Source: Dasyornis broadbenti (taxonomy: Eukaryota > Chordata > Aves > Passeriformes > Dasyornithidae). From it: DNA of 64,000 bases. The notes beneath the pieces were generated by a model. That model was not told the DNA's origin, did not search any database, and worked only from the letters and a program-made list of their open reading frames with translations. The DNA lies in contig VZRN01000753.1 in NCBI GenBank assembly GCA_013397935.1, forward strand, positions 1,999,259-2,063,258, in the 5' to 3' direction. Position 1 is the first letter of the stretch, and each line of letters starts with the position of its first letter. The translations under genes and the position numbers were made by a program. This document shows, piece by piece, positions 25,683 through 34,801 of this stretch.

Positions 25683-26792
25683 TTCTAAATTCTACTTAAT
25701 TGTTAAACTAGCAGCTGACTTTTTTGAGCTTTTCCAAGAAAACAAGAAGCAGCTATTATTTCTTAGCAGCAGATGTACAGTAACCCTTGATTAAATTAAT
25801 TTGACTGTTCATAATTTTTCTTTGTTCATAATTTATTTTTGCTCATAACTTGCTGTTGCTATTCTCAGATGCTTTTTGTAAAGCTGCTGCAGATCCCCTC
25901 CATGAAGAAACACACTGAAGATACTTTAATGCTCACCTCAGCCATTTAACATGACTTGAGTACTCCTAAAATCTTAATACACTGTATATTTTTCTTTAGA
26001 AAGAGGCAAGGGCTCAAAGCAAACGCTAATCAACTCTACAAACTGATAAGTCAGCAAAGTAAATTATGCTAACAAAAACACCCCTACTTTTCCCTTGAAA
26101 TATTTTATTTTTTTGTGTATGTCACAATAACAAATAAAGATGTGAGGTTTAACAGGATACTTGAATGTCCATGATTGTTGGGTTTTTCTTGCATAATACC
26201 CTCACTATCTCTGTGTCTGGTCTGTTTGCATGATGGGGATGGGAAAGAAAGAAAGTTTTTGTTATCATTCATCAAAGACTTTTTTTTTTTTTTTAATTTA
26301 GTGTCAGAGCTTGGGTTTCCTGGAACATCAAGCAGTAATTATCTCCCTGTGTTCGTTGACCTTTCAGTCAACTCAGATTTTGCTTTTGGATTCAATGCTA
26401 ATTCTGTGGCCAATTTTTAAAGGAGTCTCAAGTTCATCTTTAATTTGAAGCCAGGAATCTTGTTCCCAGTCAGTCACGGGACTTCCCTTCCTTCAGCTGA
26501 CAAAGTGCAGTATGTCAATGGTTTCGTTTGAGCGCCTAAATACAGGCAAAATTTCAGCTGGTTTTTCTTAATAAAGAGCACTTCAAAAGGTGGTTACGCC
26601 CTCATATGCCTTAGGTTTTGGGGTTTCTGTCTGACAAGCACTGGGGGTCTGACCCTGCCGGGTTGGCAGGAGGTTCTGCAGTGCTCAGAGGCTGTGGATG
26701 CCCTTGGAGAATGTTCTTTCTTGGGATCAGGTTTACGGTCACTAACACGGATGGTGGCATTCAAAACCACAGGAGTGTGACATTTTCCACAG

Positions 26793-26986
26793 CCCCCCCC
26801 GCTCCCACCCGCCACAAAGAGCTGGAGACAGACGGCGCCTGCAGCAAGAGGCCTCAGGAGCCAATTCCAGGAGAAAGCCCAGGCTGCCCTGGACACCAAT
26901 TTGATGTTGGTTGACATCAATGACACCAGTCCCAAGGAGGAGATCTCTGATTTCTATCCAGGGCAGGAGTTCACGGTGCATTTGGT
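26793..26986 (+). other. Exon-like segment of unknown identity (speculative)
   Basis: The 194-bp segment is preceded by a pyrimidine-containing AG acceptor (CATTTTCCACAG ending at 26,792) and followed by a near-consensus donor (GTAAGTG from 26,987). One frame is open throughout, giving 64 codons plus two bases. Its second half reads QEKAQAALDTNLMLVDIND, then a short acidic and aromatic stretch. I do not recognise a family. An Asp-Ile-Asn-Asp motif recalls cadherin linkers, but the surroundings do not fit a cadherin domain. No partner exon was identified, and a 194-bp open frame with both splice signals can occur by chance. Treat it as a lead only. Confidence 0.15.
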
Positions 26987-28855
26987 GTAAGTGAGAACTT
27001 GACCTGCTCACACGGTCAGAATGGTCTGGGAATAGAGACCTGGAAGCAATAGGAGACTACAAAGCATCTGAAATGCACCAATGTAAATGTGTGCTGGATA
27101 GGGTATCACGTCATGCTGACAGCATTGCCAGGCTGACTGACAAAGATATTCTTTACAAACAGTGAAATAGTGGCCTGGATACCTTAAAAGAGATTATTTG
27201 CTGACTAATTTGCCTCCCAAAGGTTTGCCCTGTGGGTGTGGTGAGTTCCCTCTGACCTTTACTTTGGAGCTCCTCAAAAGACAATAAACTTAGAGCCAGC
27301 CAGTGAGGGTGTGAAGTGCCCAGCCTGCAGCACGGCTGGAGCAATCCACTGTCCTGAGCCCTCCCTGCTGTTTGCTGAAAGAGCTCCCAAGCCTTACAGG
27401 AGGAAGCTGGGAGTTCCTCGCTGACACCTCAGGTGCCTGATGGCTTTGTGCTCCTGCAAGGACTGCCTGTGGCTCGTAGTTCTCTGGGCACGGCTGCACT
27501 TTGTTATGTGGATTTTCCACCTGTGCAAGTTAAATATGAAATGGTTCCTGTGTCAATTTGTCTTTGTAAAAATGTCCCGTGAAGATATGATGCTCAAATA
27601 CAATTTTTTCTCTGGCAGCCCAGATAGCTGCCAGTGTGTTGAGTTAAATACACATATATATATTTATATGCTGTTACAATCTACTCTGAGGCTTGTAAAC
27701 TGGATCTCCATTTTCTTGCAGAATCTTCCTGAGTCTCTTCCATGGTCTGAGCTCCACTGAGATCTTGTCTCAGCTCTGTTCTGCTCTGTCAAGTTCAGCT
27801 CCTTCACTGTCACTTCAGAGTCAAGCCCCATCCCCAAAAGTTAGGCTGTTTGGCATTCATTCCTGCAGCTGAAGAGAGGCTCCTTTAGCAGTGGAATCTG
27901 CCCAAGAGGCACCGGGAATGGGTAAGGACTGCGAGGCTGTAGCTGCTAAGTTCCTGTGGTTATGTAAAAGGGGAGGGCAGCTAGATAGTTTTGCTGAGGA
28001 AATTCCAGAAGAATGGGACAGTTGGCTTTGGAGAAACTGTTCTGTGGTCTCCTTTCTTTTTTTGATCCACACAAAGATTCTTGACTTTTATTCTTGCCAA
28101 GGTTTACTTCTCAGGTGTAAGAAAGCAGTGGTTGCATTTATTTGAAAAGCAAACAAAACCCAAACACCACCCCCACGCCCAAACCAAATAACCTGATGTG
28201 GATTGAACAGCTTGCATTGGCCAGCTACTTCAGAAAATGTGGGAATATGATCAGACCACAGTCATGGGATGGTTTTTAGTAGTTGTAAAGATGGCAAATC
28301 CTGAGATGGCTTCAAGGTAGAAATTAAAGCATGGGATCATCTGCCGCAACTATACCATCCAAATTATTGTAGTCCCAAAAGAAGTCATTTTATAACTTGT
28401 TAAAAGACAAATGTGTTGGCCTGTATTGTGGACAGGAGAGATTTGAATGTGCTGGGGAATGTCATGATGCTCTGGGAGCCTGTGGAGGTGGAGGCTGTGC
28501 AGCACTCGCTGCTCGTGTGCCTGGGAAATCTGTGCCTCACCCAGGCACCTCTGGCACTGCGGGTCTGATTCCATGGAAGGGAGCACTGCAGGAGTCTCCA
28601 ACATAAAACAGAGCTGGCAAGGGGAAATGGGAGATTCTCTTTAGAGGGAACCCAAACTTTCAGAGCTTCTTGTGACTCTAGTAGCCATTCCTGGCTGGAA
28701 GATCTAATTCATGGAGCTTTTACAACCCTGACATCTACATGAATTAGGTTTTCCTCACTAGGTATGAGGTGAAGTGAATTCTGCAGAGAATAGCTCAACA
28801 CAGGTGCCAATTCCATCACATTATGTAAATAGCCTATGACTAATGGAGAAATCTA

Positions 28856-28896
28856 TGAAATAAAATGAAATGAAATGGAAATGAAATGAAATAAAA
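28856..28896. repeat. (GAAAT)n microsatellite
   Basis: A run of AAATG pentanucleotides, with one interruption by an extra A and one by an extra G. About eight units. No gene overlaps it. Confidence 0.85.
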
Positions 28897-29118
28897 GGCA
28901 TCAGTCAGTGCATTTGCATGGAAACCAAAGGAACCTTGTTTAAAAATGAGTGATAGCAGACAAGATAATTCTACAGTTGCCACTGTGGAATATTTCTAAG
29001 TGTCTTATTAGCATAGAATTTAAAGGACAATATTGTTTATGGAGTCTATGAGGTTCCACTAAGTTCTGCAGCCTGTCTGACCCTTCATTGTGAGGTTTCT
29101 CAAAGCTTTGCTAGATTT

Positions 29119-29370
29119 GCTCTCCTCTTATTTTTGAATTGCTTTTCTGTGTCTACTTTTTTTTTATTTTTCTGTCCCTGTTTTCATTTTTTTCCTCTTC
29201 TGTCTTGTGCCCCTTAGCTTTTAAATTTTTTCTTTCTGTCTCCTTTTATTAAGCAGGCTATTTCTATTTTTTACTTTTTCCTTGTTTGTCACTTCCTTGT
29301 AAGTAGCAAAAAGCCTGTTGCTTTTTAATTTTTCTTTGTGTCTTTTTTTTTTTTTTCTTTCTTCTCTTAG
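29119..29370. repeat. T-rich polypyrimidine tract
   Basis: About 250 bp strongly biased to T and C on the plus strand, including T8-T14 runs separated by CTTTCTT, TCTCCTC and similar words. On the minus strand it is purine-rich and yields a lysine-rich spurious frame. A short tandem repeat of about 20 bp (CTTTGGATCTTTCT twice) follows at 29,635-29,672. Confidence 0.7.
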
Positions 29371-32300
29371 CTCATCCTGATGCTTTGGAGGGTCACCTTG
29401 GCACACTGTTATTTCTGGAATATAATTTGTACACCCCGGGTTTTTCAGGACATCTCTGCAGTCACCCCTTCTCCTCAGGGCATTTTTTGTGTCTTCTCCT
29501 CTTTCTTGTTTGCCTCCACTGGTTCAGCAGCTCCCTCACACATCTGAAGTCTGGTCAGGTCCCTTCCCGAGTACCTTTGTGCCCTTGAGCCGTGCTCTGT
29601 TTGCTCCATGGCCATCCCTTTGACCTGCAGCAGGCTTTGGATCTTTCTGGGACCTTTGGATCTTTCTTTGGACCTTTTGGTGATTCTTGGTGTTCCCGTG
29701 CCCCATTTGAATGAGAAGTTCCTATCCCAGTTTCAGACAGTACAATTTACCAGCTGGGCAGGGTGGTGGTTTTACACGGGGTAGTATTTATTTGTCAGTC
29801 AATGGGAGAAATCAAAGTCTTTAAATCACACACAGCACTGGCACAGCCTTTGTCCACAGACAGGATTACAGTCAATAATCAATCAAGCTCTTTGCTCAGC
29901 AGAATAATTTCCATGGTGGATGCCAGTTCCCAAGTATCTCACCCCAGTTATATGTGCTTAAAGTTGAATCAATCAACCATAAAATACACAGACATGTAAG
30001 GACATGATTCATTTACAGGGATGTTTATAAATACATTGGTCTGGTCTGGTATATTTGGCATGACCAAACCACCCTAACAAAGCTCTGATGCAGTTTTTTA
30101 TTTTTTAAAAACTAAGACACACTACACTGGAATAACACTTGGGAGTTCAGGCTCCACCTCTAGCTTTCCATAGTTAATTCCACGCTGCTGCTTCCCCAAG
30201 GAAGCTTACAGTCCTCCAGCTGCTGGTTGCATCAGGTAACAACTTTCTGGTGAGAAAGGCTGTCAGTATTTTGTCTATTTGCTATACCAATAAAACAGAG
30301 AAAATAGTCATCAGCATTACCCAAGACAGTGCCAGTTTAACTTGAGCAATCTTTAAGTATTACATATTGCAGTTACATTTATCACCGCCACACGCCATGT
30401 TGAAGTCCGTAACACTTAAGTTTTAAAAACAAGCAACTACTCTTTGTTCCTATTCCTGTCACAGTCAATTGATTCCACTGACTTGCTTGGAAGTTCAGTA
30501 TCAGGATGCACAGGAAGCCAGTGGATGTAGTAAGAGAACATGCAGCGCTGACAGCGATGTCTTCAAGACAGTGAGGATCCTCTGTTCCGTTAACAATGAT
30601 TGTTACAAGTGCAACATCAAGGACAGATACTTGATAACTGAATGCTCAGAACAGAGACGGAGCATCCATCAGCACTTGAGTCAAATGCAAGTGTGAGGAA
30701 GAAATGAGAAGGAGAAATCAAGGCACAAGTATTATTGTTCACTTTTGATTCTGAAGCAGTGTCATTGCTCAGAGAGCTCCCACCTGCTAATGAAGAACCC
30801 TCTTATACCAAGATTCAGACTGGAAGGAAAAATTGAGTGCTTAACTCTGATCAGGAGTAGACAATTGGTGTTACAAAAAGTGATGGCAATCTTCTTATTT
30901 TTTGCCTGTCTAATGCATACTGCCCAAGCACTTTTAGGGAGAGACAGTGAAGAGACTATTCATCAGCATCACATAATTTGAACCAGAGTTCATTTCATGG
31001 CTGTTTTTAAACCACTTGGGACATGACACTAAAACCTCTGCTGTAAAAGTAAGAACACTTGGGCTTGCCTAAGGGATGGGAATACTGGTATGGGAGCCAC
31101 TTAGGCCGAGTTCACACATGGGAATCTCAGCTGGGTCTGATTCAAACATGGAATACTGTCTGAGACACTTGTCAATGAGAGTAATCTGAATGGTTGTGCT
31201 AGTATTGATAAATTAGAGTAAATTGTGAATGTCATGTGCTTGTAAAATGCTTTAAGCATGGGCCCTGAAGCTGTAAACAGTGTACTTAAATATGAAGAAG
31301 ATTGTGATAGAGATTTATGTCCCAAACCCAGGGAAATCCAGCTGATAGCCCAGCTTCTAACAGGTGGGACATCAGCATTTGTTCAAACGATCTGTTCAGT
31401 GACTGATCTTCTGACAGGAGTAGATGTCTTTCTGTACAGGTACTGGAATCCCCAAGAAAAGTGAAGTTCCTGGATCAGATTTGCTCTCAGTTAAGCCAGG
31501 TGCATGAGAGAAACAGCTCCATCCCCTCCCCTTCACCAAAGCACAGCCAGCTCCTCTGACCATGCATGGCCCCAGGGTCATGGACTGCAAGTTACTGCTT
31601 TAACTTGATTAAATTCCTGTAGTGCTGAACAAACAGATGATGTGCATCAGCAATAAAGGCAGCCCAATGACCTGGGGTTGGAGTTCATGGAAATAGTTAA
31701 TACTGAGATACTCTCAACAGTCTAGTCATTGGCCTTTTTAAGGTATTCATCTGCCTCCTGCTTTCTTTTCTATGAGGTACTAGGCATGTGTTTAAGTTAA
31801 GGTTTGTGTAATCTATTCCAAAGGCATGATATTTGATTTAACTAGAAAAAAACCCCTAAATTATGCCAAAGCTGATCCATACCATTTACTCAGACACTTG
31901 ATTACCATGCCACTAATTCTGCCATTCTTGCTTTTGTGATGGGGCTGCCCTTATGACTTCAGTGGGCTCAGACATGAAGAGATTTCAACTGAGGTATTTT
32001 ATCTCAGTGTGAATCAGGGGGCTCTTAACAAACCTGAACTGGTGAGGCTCTTCTGATAGAGCTGCTCTGATGAGCAGAGTGGTGCAGACAGTCTGAACTA
32101 ATGCTGTAACAAGAGAATTGTGAGCAGAGGGAATTCTTTAGGAACTGGATGGCTATGGAAAGTGATGGTCCCTCTCCAAGAGAACTTTATAGCCTTAAGG
32201 TGAGTTTCATCACAGCTGAATCATCAAGGAGCTCATTGTAATTTGAATGTTAGTTCTTTTTGCTTAAGTGAGGCATTGATAAATCGCTAAAGTTAGAGAA

Positions 32301-33649
32301 TACTTTAGAAGAAATCTCATGTATAAGTATTAAAATAGGTTTTTTTGAATCCCAGGAAAAAAAAAGAAAGAAGGGGCTTTAGCAGTACAAATAATAAATT
32401 AATTTGAACAAGAGGAAGCATGGTGACTTGTTGGACTAAAGTGTTCTAAATATTCTATTTAAACAGCTCAATATTAACTGATTATCTATATTGTCACTAT
32501 ATCATGGATGAAGAATAAATTTTGCTAATTTTTTTGGCCACACTGGAAAGTGGTTTTTAAAATGTTTTAGTTTAAGAAAAGTTATGTTTAGTATTATCCC
32601 TTTAGGCTTCTTTGTACTGTGCTATAGAAAAAACTGTTTTCAAACAGAGAAACTCTGTTTCTGTGGACAGAAATGACCACATCTGCTCAAGTGTGCCCTC
32701 TTGCTAGGGCAGAAATTTTGGGAAAGACATTGCTGAAATTAAAATGCAAACCTAATTTTCTACTCAAAGAGAAACTGAGTAAGTAGCTAAAGCAAAATTT
32801 ACTCTGAATTCATAGTGTGGGTTTTTTTTTGATAATGGAGAATCTAAAAGGTCTGTTGTAAGGATCAGTGATGATGGTAAGAGAGAAAGCAATGATCTTT
32901 ACTGGTGGTTTGGAGAATTCAATGCTTTTAGGAGAAATGCTAAATGTGTATTTCATCTTGAACAACATCATTCTGAGTGGAACTTGCAGTACATCAAATG
33001 GGTCCTGTTTTAGTGTCCATTAAAAAAATAAAATTCCAACTCTGGCCTTTTCCGTTGTTAAAATACAATTTCTGGTCTGAACTGGTTCTAAGCCAAAGCA
33101 AACTGTATGAAGGAACTGAAAGGAAGGTGCTGAAGTCTTAGGATAACTTCAAGGGCCTTCCTTACAGTGTAAACAGCCTGTAAACTGCAGATTAACCAGG
33201 GAGGGTATCGATGTAGGGCTGGAAAATAAAATTGCCAGAAAACAGCGTGTGAAAGGCTGCTGAAGTTAGGAATACCACAGTGTTCAGGGTTTACTTGGGG
33301 GAAGCCAGGTGTTTAGGAAGGCCATCCCCATCAGTGGCTGGAATGGAAACATTTTTATTGCAGCTAAAGTAGTATGCCAGTGCCTTGGAAACTGTGGATT
33401 AAAACAGTAAAATGTCAATACTGTTTATAATTCATTATTATTGATCTTTAGGACTCTTGTAAGTGGTTTATTAGCATTAATACTATGATAAATTACCTGT
33501 TAAGAGTTTGCCCATGGGAGCATAATCCTAGTTTTGCTGAACTAAATGGCAAAAACTTCCTCTAAACTTGGTGGCAACATGTCCAAGACCTGCAAAAAGA
33601 GGCCATCTGCAACAAAATACAAAATTCTGGAAACTGCCGTTGGATTATT
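29371..33649. other. Noncoding DNA, including likely NPY6R 3' UTR at its right end
   Basis: No coding region is supported. Because NPY6R runs leftward, its 3' UTR should occupy the right end of this interval. On the minus strand AATAAA signals occur at 33,472-33,467 and 33,359-33,354; either could end the transcript, but nothing in the sequence decides between them. The rest is AT-rich, with no mobile element recognised. Confidence 0.5.
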
Positions 33650-34774
33650 TTATATATCCACATGGGGATTATTTAACTTCAGAGATCCCTTAGATGCATC
33701 AGTTTGCAGATTTGAAAGCGCAATATTTTCATAATCCTCTTGTGATGCTGAGCATCTGCAGTGGTGAGCTAAAACTACCAAATCCTTCTGAAAGTTCCTG
33801 TTCAGAAATCCATAAAAGATGGGATTGATACATGTTGAGATCATGGCCACAAGGTGGCAGATTGTAAATGCCAGGTTATGATTACAGCTCATTAGGGCCT
33901 CATAGTTCCAGTCAAAAACCACATTGAATATATTGAGAGGCAACCAGCAAGCTGCAAAGGTCACAACAATTGACACCAGCATCACATTAATCCTTTTGTT
34001 TTCACTCAGCCTGTTCTCATTCTCTCTCATCCTGTCGATTTTACCACGTCTCCTTCGAAGACATACAAATATCCTGAGATAGCAGATAAAAATAAACCCC
34101 AGTGGGAAGCAGTACTGGAAAACCAGCAGGCTAGTGGTGAAAATCAGTCTCTCTGTAAGAGACGGCCATGCTTCGATGCAAGCAACCTTGTTCTTGTAGA
34201 AATCACTATGGAAAGACAGATGTTTGAAGGGTTCGTCTGTTACTTGGTGGAATACTAAAAAAGGAGTGGATATGATGAGGGAAAGCCCCCAGATGAAAAG
34301 AATTCCCCAATATGCATGTGAAGTATTAGGCTTCCAGCCACGTGGGTTCACAATTAACTGATATCTCTCAATAGCAATGAGTACAAGTGAGAAAATGGAG
34401 ACTGTGACAGATAAGCTTTGTATGAAAGAGCCTATTTTACACATTGCTTCCCCAAATATCCAGTGGTCCATTAAGGTATATGCAACTGTGACAGGAATGC
34501 ACATGATACAGATCAAGACATCTGATAAAGAGAGGTTGGCAATCAAAATGTTGGTAACATTTTGAGCTTCTTTCTGTCTCTTTATTATAATAATTAAGCA
34601 GAGATTTCCAGCAAGCCCCACTAGAGTAACCAACGTGTAAGCTGTAATAAGCAAGAATTCTGCAAGGAAGGAAAGTTGGCATGTATCAAAGTTCAAGAAC
34701 TGAGCAAGGCTAATGTTAGAGATAGTTTGATTAGACAGGATCTCACTGGGATGCTGAATGGCTTTATCCATCAT
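33650..34774 (-). CDS. NPY6R: Neuropeptide Y receptor type 6 (Y6), intact
   Basis: A 374-residue rhodopsin-class GPCR of the NPY/PYY/PP receptor family, expected to couple to Gi at the plasma membrane. Seven hydrophobic segments are visible. Landmarks: N-glycosylation sites N15-Q-T and N20-I-S in the extracellular N-terminus; N57 in TM1; D85 in TM2; disulfide pair C112 and C199; E136-R-Y in place of DRY at the end of TM3; W162 in TM4; P224 in TM5; C276-W-L-P in TM6; D288, the acidic position used by Y receptors to bind ligand arginines; N317-P-I-F-Y in TM7; C339 and C341 as possible palmitoylation sites. Length fits the family. The Y6 assignment over Y1/Y4 rests on the position next to HNRNPA0 on the opposite strand, as in human, plus the uninterrupted coding exon. 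Two adjacent ATGs start the frame; the second could serve as well. No frameshift or stop is present, unlike the human copy, which is a pseudogene. Confidence 0.93.
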   Translation of the reverse strand: MMDKAIQHPSEILSNQTISNISLAQFLNFDTCQLSFLAEFLLITAYTLVTLVGLAGNLCLIIIIKRQKEAQNVTNILIANLSLSDVLICIMCIPVTVAYTLMDHWIFGEAMCKIGSFIQSLSVTVSIFSLVLIAIERYQLIVNPRGWKPNTSHAYWGILFIWGLSLIISTPFLVFHQVTDEPFKHLSFHSDFYKNKVACIEAWPSLTERLIFTTSLLVFQYCFPLGFIFICYLRIFVCLRRRRGKIDRMRENENRLSENKRINVMLVSIVVTFAACWLPLNIFNVVFDWNYEALMSCNHNLAFTICHLVAMISTCINPIFYGFLNRNFQKDLVVLAHHCRCSASQEDYENIALSNLQTDASKGSLKLNNPHVDI

Positions 34775-34781
34775 GAAGCAT
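34764..34781 (-). promoter_or_regulatory. uORF overlapping the NPY6R start codons
   Basis: On the minus strand an ATG at 34,781-34,779 begins a five-codon frame (ATG CTT CAT GAT GGA TAA) in a different frame from the receptor. It runs across both receptor ATGs and ends at 34,764. Ribosomes that use it would terminate just past the true start, so it may lower or reinitiate receptor translation. It only matters if the transcript includes this sequence, which the splice acceptor immediately upstream suggests. Confidence 0.5.
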
Positions 34782-34789
34782 CTTCCAAC

Positions 34790-34801
34790 CTAGGGACAAA
34801 A
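34790..34801 (-). promoter_or_regulatory. Predicted splice acceptor for the NPY6R coding exon
   Basis: On the minus strand the sequence TTTTGTCCCTAG ends at 34,790, 16 bases before the receptor ATG. It has a pyrimidine-rich run and AG, a good acceptor. It implies a noncoding first exon further right (higher coordinates), as in other Y-receptor genes with 5' UTR introns. The first exon itself was not identified. Confidence 0.5.

Larger units (their letters stand above)
25683..29118. other. Intergenic DNA with minor repeats and one exon-like segment
   Basis: No established gene. A degenerate tandem repeat of about 18 bp (TGTTCATAATTT-like, three units) lies at 25,806-25,853, a poly-T tract at 26,280-26,294, and a short TA-rich run at about 27,650-27,670. 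An AT-rich stretch at about 25.90-26.06 kb could be a conserved element. An exon-like segment at 26,793-26,986 is described separately. Confidence 0.5.

Noticed and set aside
26742..27011. 89-residue minus-strand frame opposite the exon-like segment
   Set aside because: It has no matching splice sites on that strand; the plus-strand reading has better exon signals, though it too is unproven.
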